Origin: Gemmatimonadota bacterium
GTDB taxonomy: Bacteria; Gemmatimonadota; Gemmatimonadetes; Gemmatimonadales; Gemmatimonadaceae
Assembly: GCA_016182795.1 (NCBI GenBank)
Contig: JACPFW010000032.1
Span: forward strand, 1-64,000
Length of the DNA: 64,000 nucleotides
Direction: 5' to 3'
The notes under the pieces were generated by a model. It did not search any database, was not told the DNA's origin, and saw only the letters and a program-made list of their open reading frames with translations. Position numbers and translations under genes: made by a program. The stretch's first letter is position 1, and the number at the start of each line of letters is the position of its first letter. This document shows, in pieces, positions 8,842 to 21,372 of the stretch.

Positions 8842-9381
8842 ATGAAGACGTTACTCTTGCTTGCGGCCGTGGCCAATCTCCGGGCGTCAACTCCGACGGA
8901 CGCGACGCCGCGGGGCGCGCACGCGGCGCCGGACGACGCCGCCATCATCACGCGCTTTGAGGACATGGTCAGCGCCGATCTGCCGTGCGCGCAGCTCGCC
9001 ATGGAACGCGGCCACTCCAAGGAAGTCCGCGATTTCGCCAAGCAGCTGGTGAATGAGCACGGTCTCGCGCGCCAGCTGGCGCGCGACGTGGCCATGCAGT
9101 TGAACGTCACGCTCAAGTCCGGATCCGACGGCGCGCGCCGCGCGGAGCACGCCCGCGTCGTGAAGTCGCTGCAGGAACGGCCGGACATTGCGTTCGACGT
9201 CCTGTTCCTGCGGCACGAAGTCGACTACCACAAAGAGTTGACGGATCTCATCAACACCGAGTGGACCCCGGCGGCGAAGAGCGCGGACCTGAGCGCGCTG
9301 CTCTCGCAGGCCGGCCCCGCGCTCGAGGCGCATGGCAAGATGGCCGCCGATCTGTGGCAGAAGGTGCGCCCGGATCGCTGA
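8842..9381 (+). CDS. DUF4142-like secreted protein
   Basis: This 179-residue protein begins with a short hydrophobic leader (MKTLLLLAAVANLRAS) and then shows the ferritin-like helical pattern of DUF4142 proteins: ITRFEDMVSADLPCAQLAMERGHSKEVRDFAKQLVNEH, then VLFLRHEVDYHKELTDLIN. The conserved 'E.G.L...KA.....V+.FA..+V..H' order supports the family. DUF4142 proteins are periplasmic and of unknown function, often stress-linked. The signal peptide is short and its cleavage site not obvious. The gene is convergent with the next one, with a 26-base GC-rich gap. Confidence 0.7.
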   Translation: MKTLLLLAAVANLRASTPTDATPRGAHAAPDDAAIITRFEDMVSADLPCAQLAMERGHSKEVRDFAKQLVNEHGLARQLARDVAMQLNVTLKSGSDGARRAEHARVVKSLQERPDIAFDVLFLRHEVDYHKELTDLINTEWTPAAKSADLSALLSQAGPALEAHGKMAADLWQKVRPDR

Positions 9382-9407
9382 CGACGGGCGGCCCGCCGGT
9401 CGCCGCG

Positions 9408-10589
9408 CTACCGGTTGGCCTTGTTGAACTCCGCCTGTAGCCGCGCCATGTTGGCCGCCCGCTTGTCGTACAGCCGCTTGAGCCGGCGCGGCTTCCGCCT
9501 GGCAAGCGCATAGCTCGTGATCAGCGGCAGGGCGATGGTCGAGTCGAGATAGCAGACCACCGCGTCGGGCAGGCGGTCGGGGTCGATCTTCCCCCAGCTC
9601 ACCGCCTCGGCGGGCGTCGCCCCCGACAAGCCGCCGGTGTCGGGGCGCGCGTCGGTGACCTGCAGGAAGTAGTCGTGCCCCTTCTCGTCGATGCCAAGCA
9701 CTTCCTGGATCTGCGGCTCGGTCTGCAGCGCGAAGTTCTTGGGGCTGCCGCCGCCCATGATCACGACCGCGCTCTTCCCGCCGCCGCGCTTGGCGTTAAG
9801 CACCAGGCTCGCCGTCTCGTTGACGTCACGGCTCGGGTCGATGACGCACTCGTACCCCTCGAGCTGCAGCGCCGCGAGGTTCATGCCGATCGAGCTGTCG
9901 CCCGGCGAGCTGGTGTACACCGGCACGCCGCACGCGTAGGCGGCACTTAGTAGCGATTTGTTACCAATTCCCAGCGCCCGCTCGCGGGCGGCGATGTACT
10001 TGCCGCACAGCCAGTGGAACTCGGCGCTCGACATCGACCGCTGGAACTCCGGGGACCGCAGGATCTTGCGGAAGAACGCGTCGGTGCTGAGCAGGACGTC
10101 GTAGTCGAAGAAGATGTCGTAGATGCGCACCACGCCCTCGGCGCGCAGCGCCGTGTCGCTCGCCGTATGCGTGCCGCGGTGCATGGCGAGGCCGAGGCCG
10201 AAGTGCGCGTCGTGGTACAGGTTGGCGCCGGTGCTGATGATCCAGTCGACAAACCCGGCCTCGAGGAGCGGAATCAGCGCGCTCATCCCCAGGCCCGCGG
10301 GCGTCAGGGCGCCGGTGAGCGTCAGCCCGACGGTCACATCGGACTTGAGCATCTTGCCGCTGAACAGGTGGCACGCCTCGCGCAGGCGGCCGCTGTTGTA
10401 CGCCTGATACGTGCCGTCGATCAACTGCACCACCGTCTCGGTGCCGTCGATGCGGCGCGGCATGATGCGCGCGCCCTTCAGGAACGGGCTGCGCTGCGCG
10501 GTGGCCACCTTCGCCCCCTTCGCCTCGCGCTGCTCCGCCGCCTTCTTCTGCTTCGATTTGTCGCCCGCCGGTGTGTGCCGCTTGCTCAT
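9408..10589 (-). CDS. Deoxyhypusine-synthase-like NAD/spermidine enzyme
   Basis: The 393-residue protein has the full deoxyhypusine synthase (DHS) architecture: a lysine-rich leader, [38 protein letters not shown], the NAD-binding segment [16 protein letters not shown], and [14 protein letters not shown], which carries the lysine that forms the enzyme-imine with spermidine in DHS. Eukaryotic and archaeal DHS modifies eIF5A/aIF5A. Bacteria lack that target, and bacterial homologues have been linked to homospermidine or other polyamine chemistry, so the product here is uncertain. It lies 21 bases downstream of a LOG-family gene on the same strand, probably co-transcribed. Confidence 0.85.
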   Translation of the reverse strand: MSKRHTPAGDKSKQKKAAEQREAKGAKVATAQRSPFLKGARIMPRRIDGTETVVQLIDGTYQAYNSGRLREACHLFSGKMLKSDVTVGLTLTGALTPAGLGMSALIPLLEAGFVDWIISTGANLYHDAHFGLGLAMHRGTHTASDTALRAEGVVRIYDIFFDYDVLLSTDAFFRKILRSPEFQRSMSSAEFHWLCGKYIAARERALGIGNKSLLSAAYACGVPVYTSSPGDSSIGMNLAALQLEGYECVIDPSRDVNETASLVLNAKRGGGKSAVVIMGGGSPKNFALQTEPQIQEVLGIDEKGHDYFLQVTDARPDTGGLSGATPAEAVSWGKIDPDRLPDAVVCYLDSTIALPLITSYALARRKPRRLKRLYDKRAANMARLQAEFNKANR

Positions 10590-10610
10590 GATCCTGCTCG
10601 TGGTTCGTCG

Positions 10611-11609
10611 TTAAATGCCGCGGCGCGCCAGCTCGGCGAGCCGCTTCGCTTCGCGTTCCATCCGATCGACCTGCTCCGCCCAGGCACTGCGCGCCAGGTT
10701 GGAGGCCGCCTCCACCTGCGCGCGCCAGCCGGCGGCGATGACATCGGCCGCTTCGCTGGGATCGTCGGTGACCACCATCAGGTCGAGATCCCCGGGGGCG
10801 ATCTTCTTCTCGGTCAGCATCCGCGACTGGATCCATCGCAGCAGCCCCGCCCAATAGTGCCGTCCAAAGAGCACCACCGGGAACTGCGAGATCTTCCCCG
10901 TCTGGATGAGCGTTAGCGCCTCAAACAGCTCGTCGAGCGTGCCGAATCCACCGGGAAAGATAACGTACCCGATGCTGTATTTGATAAACATCGTCTTGCG
11001 GACGAAGAAGTACCGGAAGTCAATCAGCGTGTCGACATACGGATTGGCCCCCTGCTCGAACGGCAGCTCGATGTTGCACCCCACCGAGTGGCCGCCGCCC
11101 GCCCGCGCCCCCTTGTTCGCCGCCTCCATGATCCCCGGCCCGGCGCCGGTGATGATGGAAAAGCCCTGCTCGGCGAGGATCTGCGCCGTGCGCACCGCCA
11201 TCAGGTACTGCGGATCGTCGGGGGCCGTGCGCGCCGACCCGAAGAACGAGACCCCCTTCTCCACCTTGGCCAGCTTGTCAAATCCCTCGATCACCTCGCC
11301 CATGATGCGCATCACGCGCCACGGATCGGTCCGCGTGAAATCATCGTTGTGCGGGGGTGTGAACCCGAGCAGCTTCTCGTCCTCGGTCATCGGCGGGGTG
11401 GCGTCGCGGATCGCTTCGTCGATCACGCGGCCGCCGTTGGTCACCACCATCGGCGCGCCGGGCGGCATCCGTCCGGCCGCCAGATGCCCGATGTGCTGCC
11501 GTTCGCGCACGCCGGCCACCGCTTCGTGCTCGGCGGTGCGCCGCAGGCTGGGGTCTACCGGTTTGCCGCGCGCACTGCGCGGCCGCTTCTTCTTGGGCTG
11601 TTTCGGCAT
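10611..11609 (-). CDS. LOG-family (TIGR00730-type) nucleotide monophosphate ribosylhydrolase
   Basis: This Rossmann-fold protein carries the family signatures GAGPGIMEAANKGAR and PGGFGTLDELFEAL. Characterised members hydrolyse purine/cytokinin nucleoside 5'-monophosphates to the base and ribose phosphate; older annotations call them 'lysine decarboxylases', which is misleading. The N-terminal 90 residues are a basic, low-complexity extension (MPKQPKKKRPRSARGKP...), followed by SFFGSARTAPDDPQY. I start at the ATG at 11609; the frame is open slightly further upstream. It precedes the DHS-like gene by 21 bases. Confidence 0.85.
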   Translation of the reverse strand: MPKQPKKKRPRSARGKPVDPSLRRTAEHEAVAGVRERQHIGHLAAGRMPPGAPMVVTNGGRVIDEAIRDATPPMTEDEKLLGFTPPHNDDFTRTDPWRVMRIMGEVIEGFDKLAKVEKGVSFFGSARTAPDDPQYLMAVRTAQILAEQGFSIITGAGPGIMEAANKGARAGGGHSVGCNIELPFEQGANPYVDTLIDFRYFFVRKTMFIKYSIGYVIFPGGFGTLDELFEALTLIQTGKISQFPVVLFGRHYWAGLLRWIQSRMLTEKKIAPGDLDLMVVTDDPSEAADVIAAGWRAQVEAASNLARSAWAEQVDRMEREAKRLAELARRGI

Positions 11610-11724
11610 GATTGGCGTCAGGCGGGAAATGGCGCGCACGGGCGCCGCGGCCGGGCGGACTGCGCCCTGCGCTTTGCGATGATTGCAGTTTACTTAATGC
11701 GGTGACCTACCGCGACCCGCCCAC

Positions 11725-13134
11725 GTGAGCCTCGTCATTCTCGTCGCCGACGGCGCGCGCCCCGACGCGCTCGGCGGCGCCATCGACGACGGCCTGCTCC
11801 CCGCCTGTGCGCGACTGCGCGCCGAGGGCGCCCTGCACACCGTGACCTCGGTCTTTCCGTCGGTCACCGGACCGGCGTACACGCCGTTCTTGCTCGGGCT
11901 CTTCCCGGGGACGGCGGGGCTTCCCGGCATCCGCTGGTGGGATCGGTCGCGCGGCGTCGCCGGCTGGCCGGACTTTGCGCGCAGCTACGTGGGCATCGAG
12001 GCGCGGCACGCCGACGCGGACCTCACGCCGCGGGTCTCCACCCTGTTTGAGCATGCGCCCGACGCCATCGGCTCGCTCACGCCGCTCGGTCGCGGCCTGC
12101 ACCCGTCTCGCCGCATGGGCTTCGACTGGCGGTTCGGCCTGCGCGCCGCGTGGACGCATTTCCGCGGCGACGTGCGCGGCTGGCTCGTGATTGACCGCGC
12201 GACGGGGGGCGCGATGGCCGCGCGCATCCGGCGCGACCGGCCGAGCGTCGCCTTCTGCGTCCACCCCGGCATCGACAAGACCTCGCATGCGGTTGGGCAC
12301 ACGCACGATTCCGTGCGCGATGCGATGCGCATTGTCGACGACACGGCGGCGGAGATTCGCGCCGACGCGGAGCGTGACGGCCGCTGGGCCGATATGCACC
12401 TGTGGCTCGTGAGCGACCACGGCCATTCGCCCGTCTCGCGCCACGAAGATCTCGCCCGACTGCTCCAGCAGTGGGGGCTGGGCGTCACCGCCCATCCGTG
12501 GACCTTCCTCGGCGGGCACGACGCCGCGGTGATGGTGAGCGGTAACGCGATGAGTCACCTCTATCTGGAGCTTCGTCGGCGCGCGCGGCCGTTCTGGCCC
12601 GACCTGCGCGCGCGCTGGGAGCCGATCGCGCAGCGCCTGCTCGCGCGCGACTCGGTTGATCTGCTCGCCTTGCCGCACGCCTCGGACGCCGTGGAAGTGC
12701 GCGCCCGCGACGGACGCGGCGCGGCGATGGTGCGCCGCTCGGGCGAGCGCTTCGTGTACGAACCCATCGACGGCGGCGATCCGCTCGGACTCGGCGGGTC
12801 CGTATCGGCCGCCACCGCCGACGCGGCGCACGAGGCGTGCCGCGGCTCCGATTATCCCGACGCGCTCGTGCAGCTCCTCCAGCTCGCGGCGTCACCGCGC
12901 TCGGGCGAGATGCTGCTCTCCGCCACGCGCGGGTGGGATTTCCGCGCGCGGTACGAGCCGATTCCGCATGTGTCGTCGCACGGCGCGCTGCACCGCGAAC
13001 ACATGGAAGTACCGCTGTTGCTCAATCGTCCGCCGTTACGCACGCCGCGCCGCACCACCGATGTGCTGCCCAGCGCGCTGACGGCGCTCGGACTCCCCGT
13101 GCCGGCCGGACTCGACGGCGCGTCGTTCCTGTAG
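11725..13134 (+). CDS. Type I phosphodiesterase / alkaline phosphatase superfamily protein
   Basis: This 469-residue protein belongs to the alkaline phosphatase superfamily, nucleotide pyrophosphatase/phosphodiesterase branch. Metal and nucleophile residues are visible: ILVADGARPDAL (first Asp), TSVFPSVTGPAY (Thr nucleophile region), FCVHPGIDKTSHAVGHTHD (Asp and His ligands) and WLVSDHGHSPVSRHED (DH pair and last ligands). No signal peptide is seen, so it may be cytoplasmic. The start is a GTG 115 bases from the divergent LOG gene. The substrate could be a phosphodiester or a lipid head group; the sequence does not decide. Confidence 0.75.
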   Translation: MSLVILVADGARPDALGGAIDDGLLPACARLRAEGALHTVTSVFPSVTGPAYTPFLLGLFPGTAGLPGIRWWDRSRGVAGWPDFARSYVGIEARHADADLTPRVSTLFEHAPDAIGSLTPLGRGLHPSRRMGFDWRFGLRAAWTHFRGDVRGWLVIDRATGGAMAARIRRDRPSVAFCVHPGIDKTSHAVGHTHDSVRDAMRIVDDTAAEIRADAERDGRWADMHLWLVSDHGHSPVSRHEDLARLLQQWGLGVTAHPWTFLGGHDAAVMVSGNAMSHLYLELRRRARPFWPDLRARWEPIAQRLLARDSVDLLALPHASDAVEVRARDGRGAAMVRRSGERFVYEPIDGGDPLGLGGSVSAATADAAHEACRGSDYPDALVQLLQLAASPRSGEMLLSATRGWDFRARYEPIPHVSSHGALHREHMEVPLLLNRPPLRTPRRTTDVLPSALTALGLPVPAGLDGASFL

Positions 13135-13143
13135 CGCACACAT

Positions 13144-13157
13144 CGCGCCGCGGCGCG
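13144..13157. terminator. Perfect GC palindrome in a convergent gap
   Basis: CGCGCCGCGGCGCG is a perfect 14-base palindrome in the 31-base gap between two convergent genes. It lacks a T-run, so its role as a terminator is only likely from position. Confidence 0.35.
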
Positions 13158-13165
13158 AACGCGCG

Positions 13166-14473
13166 CTACTGCAGTCCGAGGTCGAGCAGGTCGTTGAGGT
13201 GCGCGGCGAGTCGCACCTGACGATCGCGCATGCGTTGCAGGCGCCGGCGATGCAGATGGCGCACGAAGAAGCGGCGTATCGCCTGCCAGCCAAGTCGGCG
13301 TCGCTCGGCGACGACCGCGGCGCCGGCCCCGGTCAGCGGCAGGAGCACCAGCGCGGCCGCCCCCCACGCCCAGCCGGCCGCCCATGCGGTGATGCCCGAC
13401 AGCAGCAGCGTCCAGAGCCCGCCGAAGAGCGTGACCGCAAGGATGAAGTAGGTCGTCTCCGCGTCGGGTCCGTCCTTGGTGTGCCGCGAAAACCAGCGGG
13501 CGCCGGCCAGCGGCGGCCAATACGCGAGAATGAACAGCGACGCGATCGGGATCAGGGCGAGCAGCGGCAGTCGCATCAGGCTCCAGCGCACTGCCGCCAT
13601 CGGTCGCACGTCTTCCTTGAGCGCCTTCGGCGTGAGCCCAAGACGCCGGAGCATGCGCGCATGCGCCCGCAGCTCGCGCGCCGTCCCCTGCCACTCGGCA
13701 TCGCCCCGTGAGCGAAAGCGCTGCAGCACGCTGGCGGTGAGCGCGAGCCGCGACACCGTGGATTCGGAGTCGCGCTCCGAGCCATGCTCCGCCGCCCAGA
13801 TCTGCTCCGCCACGTGGACGAGCGCCGCGTCTTCCCACGAATCGAGGTTGAGCGTGACGCGGCGCATCGCGCCATCGATGCGCGCCGTCAACTCGCGCAC
13901 CGCGAACTTCTCCTCGGCGCGGCTCGCCAGGTCGCTCCAGTCGAACGCGTCGCCGACGACCACGCGCGCCTCGCTGCGCAGACTGTTGCGGTCGCGGAAG
14001 ACGAGCCCCACCGGAATGATCGGGAACGGACCGCCGAGTCGGCGTGCGGCGCCCAGGGCGATGCGCGCCGCGCCGGTCTTGATTGGGGAGAGGCGCGACC
14101 CAGAGTGGCTCGTGCCCTCGGGGAAGATTCCCACGGCGGCCCCGTCGACGAGCGCGCCGTGCACGGCCACGAAGATGTCGCGGTTCTGCCCCACCAGATG
14201 CGGATCGTCCTGCATCCGGTAGACCGGAATGGAGCCCACCAGTTTCACCAACCAGCCGATCTGCGGATGCGTGAAGAGCGTCGACTTGGCGAGGTACCGC
14301 ACCTCCCGTTGCGCCGCGACGGTCACGAAAGCCGGATCGAGCAGGCTGTTGTTGTGGTTCGCCACCAGGAGCACCGGCCCATGCTCGGGGACGCGCGCGC
14401 CGCCCACCGTGTACCGGTAGTAGGCGCGCGTCGCCGCACGCGAGATGAGTGGCATGAGCCAGGGGAGATGCAT
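13166..14473 (-). CDS. GPAT/PlsC-like glycerol(-phosphate) acyltransferase with membrane segments
   Basis: This membrane enzyme is predicted to acylate glycerol 3-phosphate or lysophosphatidate. Motif I is NHNNSLLDP (His and Asp separated by five residues, as in the Sct1/Gpt2-like branch). The phosphate-binding motif is FPEGTSHSGSRLSPIKTGAARIALGAA. Further on, GPFPIIPVGLVF matches motif IV. The C-terminal third contains several hydrophobic segments (LPLLALIPIASLFILAYW; a second near ILAVTLFGGLWTLLLSG; a third near AALVLLPLTGAGAAVV). The start ATG at 14473 gives MHLPWLMPLIS; the frame is open upstream, but that stretch is a repeat element and would be an unlikely N-terminus. Confidence 0.83.
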   Translation of the reverse strand: MHLPWLMPLISRAATRAYYRYTVGGARVPEHGPVLLVANHNNSLLDPAFVTVAAQREVRYLAKSTLFTHPQIGWLVKLVGSIPVYRMQDDPHLVGQNRDIFVAVHGALVDGAAVGIFPEGTSHSGSRLSPIKTGAARIALGAARRLGGPFPIIPVGLVFRDRNSLRSEARVVVGDAFDWSDLASRAEEKFAVRELTARIDGAMRRVTLNLDSWEDAALVHVAEQIWAAEHGSERDSESTVSRLALTASVLQRFRSRGDAEWQGTARELRAHARMLRRLGLTPKALKEDVRPMAAVRWSLMRLPLLALIPIASLFILAYWPPLAGARWFSRHTKDGPDAETTYFILAVTLFGGLWTLLLSGITAWAAGWAWGAAALVLLPLTGAGAAVVAERRRLGWQAIRRFFVRHLHRRRLQRMRDRQVRLAAHLNDLLDLGLQ

Positions 14474-14485
14474 GAGGGACAGAAT

Positions 14486-14594
14486 GTAGATGGTGGATGG
14501 TAGATGGTAGGAGCCTGCAGGGGGGTTGGGGAGGGGCGAGCGCGTGCCCGCCGCCCGCGGCACTCTACCATCTACCATCTACCCTCCACCATCT
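14486..14594. repeat. Inverted pair of degenerate TAGATGGT-type repeat arms in a divergent promoter region
   Basis: The left arm (14486-14511) is built of TAGATGGTGGATGGTAGATGG. The right arm (14563-14594) is its degenerate reverse complement (CTACCATCTACCATCTACC...). The 50-base core is GC-rich and G-run-rich but has no perfect hairpin. The element fills the 129-base space between two divergently transcribed genes, so any promoters must overlap it. Confidence 0.65.
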
Positions 14595-14602
14595 TTAGCT
14601 CC

Positions 14603-14847
14603 ATGGCTTGGATTCGCCTGCTAGCCCAACTCAAGCTCCGCGCATTGATGAATCCCGCGGTAGCGGCCGATCTGCTGCGCGTCTGGTGGCGGTATCGCCG
14701 GCGGCGGTGGTGGGCGCAGGCGCCGTTCATTCCGTGGCCCGACCGCGCGTATCTGCGGTGGCGCATGTACACCGCGTACGGCAGCGAAGACGCCATTCCG
14801 CCGGTCGCCGACGTCCTGCGCTATGCGCGCTGGACGCGACACCATCC

Positions 14848-14851
<4 letters not shown>
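14603..14851 (+). CDS. Small basic Trp/Arg-rich protein of unknown function
   Basis: The 82-residue product is rich in Trp, Arg and Tyr (LRVWWRYRRRRWWAQAPFIPWPDRAYLRWRMYTAYG) and ends with IPPVADVLRYARWTRHHP. No signal peptide or domain is recognised. It is probably real: it starts with ATG just outside the repeat element, and its stop overlaps the GTG start of queG (GTGA), which indicates translational coupling. I do not assign a function. Confidence 0.65.
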
Positions 14852-18163
<3,312 letters not shown>

Positions 18164-19627
18164 CTACTTCGACCAGATCACGATCGCGCCGCATCCATTC
18201 ATGGCGCGATTGAACTGCGGCGGCACGTTCGACTCGGTGTACACCTCAATCGCCCGCACCCGCCTCACCGGCGCGGCGACGTCGATCTCGTCGGCCGACG
18301 CTTCCCAGAGCTGCATCCCGTCGAGGTACACCGAGGGCCGGCACCGGTAGCTCGGGTCGGTTTGCACATCGGCGGTGAATGCGCTGCGCATCTGCAGCAG
18401 CGTGCCCGTGGCGGTGCGCTCGACGTAGACGCCGGGCACCATCTTGAAGAGGTCCGAAGTTTCGATCACGCCGCGCCGCTCCAGATCGGCGGCAGTGTAG
18501 AAGCGACCCATCCCCGACCTCGCGCGCTCGTCAAACCCGCTGAACTGCCGGTCGGGCCCCACCTTGGCGATGATGCGCACGGTGTCGAGCACCGCCTTGA
18601 ACGTCAGGAGCGCGCTGCGAATCGGCGGCGCTGCGTCAATGACGTCTACGGCGCGGCGCTCCGGATAGTAGCCAACGGCGCGCACCTCGAGCACGCGCGT
18701 GCCGGGCGGGGCGTTGCCGATCGTCCATTCACCGCGCTCATTGGCGCGGGTGGCCGGGCCATCCACAAAGTGCACCTGCGCGTAGGTCAGCGGCTGACCC
18801 GTCTCGGCCTTCACCACCACGCCGGTCACGCGTCCGCCGCCGAGCCGCGCGCGGCCCAGGTACAGATCGCGCCGCAGGAACCCGTCGGTGGGGACCGAGG
18901 CTTCGATCACGTCGGTGCTGTCAGCGCCGTGTCCCGCAGTCAGGAACATCGTGCCGCCGACGGGGGCATTGCAGAGCGCAAACCAGCCGTTGGCGCCCGT
19001 GGTGACCACCACGCGCGGGCGGCGGCGATCGATGCGCGCGCCGCCGATTGAGATTTCCATCCACTCGCCACTGACCACCGCGTCCGCCACCGGCGCACCG
19101 CCCCGGGCATCGCGCACGACGCCAATCACCGCGGCGCCGGTCACGACAACTCCAGCGTCGCGTCCGATCCGCTCCCCGCAGATGAGGGCGCCCAACGTGC
19201 GCCCGGAAGGCACGGCCAGCTCCGTCTGCACGGCACGGCCGCGTCGCACGGTGATGTCGCGCAGCGGAGCCTCGATGCCCAGGGAGTCGAGCACCGCGTG
19301 AAAGAACCCCAGTCGGTACCGACCCTCTGGCACGTGCTCAAAGCTGAAGCGGCCCAGCGAATCCGACATCGCCGTGCGCGCGCCGCCCAGCGCGGCGGCG
19401 GCGAGACTGTCCGCCGTGACGAGCTGCACCCACGCCCCGGCGAGCGGGGCGCGTGCGATGCTGTCACGCACGACGCCGCTGACGAGCGTTCCCGATGCGC
19501 CGGCCGCCGTCTGCTGCGCGCCAGCCGGCGGCGCCAGCAGCCCCAGCGCGGCCGTGGCAATCATCGTCGCCCTCACGACGAACCGGACTACGGGAACTCG
19601 CATGCGCCGCAGTGCGGGAAGGGCCAT
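18164..19627 (-). CDS. Carboxypeptidase-regulatory-like repeat protein ending in a TonB plug domain (no barrel)
   Basis: This secreted protein has about 487 residues. A signal peptide (VRATMIATAALGLLAPPAGAQQ) is followed by three beta-sandwich repeats of the carboxypeptidase-regulatory type ([58 protein letters not shown]). It then ends with a TonB-receptor plug-like domain (SGMGRFYTAADLERRGVIETSDLFKMVPGVYV... CRPSVYLDG). The frame stops at GCGAIVIWSK, which normally precedes the outer-membrane barrel, but no barrel follows. It may work as an adaptor or periplasmic partner of a TonB system. I start at the ATG at 19627, eight bases after the flavin reductase gene; the longer open frame upstream belongs to that gene's opposite frame. 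Confidence 0.75.
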   Translation of the reverse strand: MALPALRRMRVPVVRFVVRATMIATAALGLLAPPAGAQQTAAGASGTLVSGVVRDSIARAPLAGAWVQLVTADSLAAAALGGARTAMSDSLGRFSFEHVPEGRYRLGFFHAVLDSLGIEAPLRDITVRRGRAVQTELAVPSGRTLGALICGERIGRDAGVVVTGAAVIGVVRDARGGAPVADAVVSGEWMEISIGGARIDRRRPRVVVTTGANGWFALCNAPVGGTMFLTAGHGADSTDVIEASVPTDGFLRRDLYLGRARLGGGRVTGVVVKAETGQPLTYAQVHFVDGPATRANERGEWTIGNAPPGTRVLEVRAVGYYPERRAVDVIDAAPPIRSALLTFKAVLDTVRIIAKVGPDRQFSGFDERARSGMGRFYTAADLERRGVIETSDLFKMVPGVYVERTATGTLLQMRSAFTADVQTDPSYRCRPSVYLDGMQLWEASADEIDVAAPVRRVRAIEVYTESNVPPQFNRAMNGCGAIVIWSK

Positions 19628-19635
19628 CACTGAAG

Positions 19636-20214
19636 CTACGGCCGCAGCGTCTTGAGCGCCTCCGCCCACCGGTGCAGTTCGTCGAGCATCGCCGTCGCTT
19701 TCTTCGCATAGCCGTCTTCGGGCTGGAACACGCCGGTCGTCGCGTCGACGTGCTTGGCGATCTGATGGATCGATACCGCCTCGAGCATCGGCACCACCTT
19801 GAACGTCGCGAGCGCCTGGCGGGTCATCTGCGCGCTCCGCAGGCCGCCGGACTCGCCGCCGTACGACACGAGACCCGCCGGCTTGTAGGTCCACTCTTTG
19901 TAGATGCACTGCAGCGCATTCAGCAGCGAGGCCGGCATCGAGAAGTCGTACTCGGGGAGCACCAGCACAAACGCGTCGGCGCGCGCCACCGAGGCGCTCC
20001 ACCGTTTCGTGTGCTCGTGCTCATACTGCCCCAGTCGCGGATGGGCGACTTCGTCGAGAATGGGGAGGTTGAAGTCGGCGAGGTCCACCAGTTCCACGGC
20101 GAACTTGCCGTGCGCGCGCGCCTGAGCGGCGGCCCACTCCGCCACCGCCGGTCCTTTGCGTCCCGGGCGCGTGCTGCAGATGATCACCTGAAGCCGCAAC
20201 TGCGATTCGGTCAT
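19636..20214 (-). CDS. NADPH-dependent FMN reductase
   Basis: This 192-residue flavodoxin-fold protein belongs to the NADPH-dependent FMN reductase family. Evidence: [18 protein letters not shown] (phosphate-binding loop for FMN), [38 protein letters not shown] (the PEYNxSxPxxLKNALD-like segment; here the Asn is Asp) and the C-terminal helix. It overlaps the upstream luciferase-like monooxygenase by four bases (ATGA). The reductase may supply reduced flavin to that monooxygenase, a known two-component arrangement; this is inference from the coupling. Confidence 0.85.
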   Translation of the reverse strand: MTESQLRLQVIICSTRPGRKGPAVAEWAAAQARAHGKFAVELVDLADFNLPILDEVAHPRLGQYEHEHTKRWSASVARADAFVLVLPEYDFSMPASLLNALQCIYKEWTYKPAGLVSYGGESGGLRSAQMTRQALATFKVVPMLEAVSIHQIAKHVDATTGVFQPEDGYAKKATAMLDELHRWAEALKTLRP

Positions 20215-21254
20215 GTCAGTGCCTTTCGCACCGCTGGAGCCACCACGGTGCCGTAGAGTTCGATGGCCCGCATCATCTGGGCGTGCGGCATGGTGCCGAC
20301 GCTCAACTGAAGCAAGAAGCGGTCCATGCCAAACAGTTCGTGTTCGTAGAGAATCTTGTCTGTCACCTGCTGCGGACCGCCAACGAGCAGCGCGCCGCTC
20401 GGCGAGCGCTCGCGATCGTAGTGCGCGCGCGTCGGCGGCGGCCAGCCGCGTTCGCGCCCGATGCGCCCCATGGCGTCCTGATAGCGCGGCCAGAAGCTGT
20501 CGGCCGCCTCCTGCGCCGTGTCGGCGAGGAACCCGTGCGAGTTGATGCCCACCCGGGCGAGCGTCGGATCATGCCCCGCGCGCGCCCACGCCTCGCGATA
20601 CACCTCCACAAACGGCGTGAACCGCGCGGGCTCGCCGCCGATGATGGCAATGGCCAGCGGCAACCCCAGCGTTCCCGCCCGCGCCGCCGACTGCGGCGTG
20701 CCGCCGATCGCCACCCACACCGGCAGCGGGTTCTGCACGGGGCGCGGATAGATAGGCTGGTCCTTGAGCGCTGCGCGGTGGCGCCCCTGCCACGTCACCC
20801 GGTCGCCGGCGCGCAGGGCAAGCAGCAGATCCAGCTTGTCGGCGAACAGGTCGTCGTAGTCGGCAAGGTCGTAGCCAAAGAGCGGAAACGACTCGATGAA
20901 CGATCCGCGTCCGGCCATGATCTCCGCGCGTCCGTTGGAGATCAGGTCGACCGTGCTGAACTCCTGGAAGACACGCACCGGATCGTCGGAACTCAAGACC
21001 GTCACCGCGCTCGACAGGCGAATGCGCGTGGTGCGTGCCGCAGCCGCGGCAAGCACCACGGCCGGCGCGGCCACGGCGAAGTCGGGACGGTGATGCTCAC
21101 CGACGCCGTACACGTCGAGTCCCACCTGATCGGCCAGCGTGATCTCCTCCAGCAGGTCGCGCAGGCGTTCCGCCGTGCCGGCGCGGCGCCCCGTGGCCGG
21201 GTCGATCGTCGTTTCCGCAAAACTGTAGATACCGAGTTCCAGACGTCCGTCCAT
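20211..21254 (-). CDS. LLM-class flavin-dependent oxidoreductase (luciferase-like)
   Basis: This 347-residue TIM-barrel protein belongs to the bacterial luciferase-like monooxygenases. Typical segments are [73 protein letters not shown] and [30 protein letters not shown]. It is the first gene of an operon with the FMN reductase and, 8 bases further, the plug-domain protein. The substrate is unknown. The upstream 118 bases are shared with a divergent hydrolase gene and contain an AT-rich stretch (GAGATATATAA) near 21265 that could hold promoter elements. Confidence 0.88.
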   Translation of the reverse strand: MDGRLELGIYSFAETTIDPATGRRAGTAERLRDLLEEITLADQVGLDVYGVGEHHRPDFAVAAPAVVLAAAAARTTRIRLSSAVTVLSSDDPVRVFQEFSTVDLISNGRAEIMAGRGSFIESFPLFGYDLADYDDLFADKLDLLLALRAGDRVTWQGRHRAALKDQPIYPRPVQNPLPVWVAIGGTPQSAARAGTLGLPLAIAIIGGEPARFTPFVEVYREAWARAGHDPTLARVGINSHGFLADTAQEAADSFWPRYQDAMGRIGRERGWPPPTRAHYDRERSPSGALLVGGPQQVTDKILYEHELFGMDRFLLQLSVGTMPHAQMMRAIELYGTVVAPAVRKALT

Positions 21255-21372
21255 TTATCTTTGTACTGAGATATATAACCCCACGCCGTCCGCGACAACC
21301 CCTCGCCGCATAGTTTTCGGGGGTCCTTATGAATGTCATTCGTCGTCCCGACCGTCCGGGATCATTGCCCGC

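Noticed and set aside
9382-9407. Possible hairpin in the convergent gap between the DUF4142 and DHS-like genes
   Set aside because: Only a short GGCGG/CCGCC pairing can form; too weak to call a terminator.
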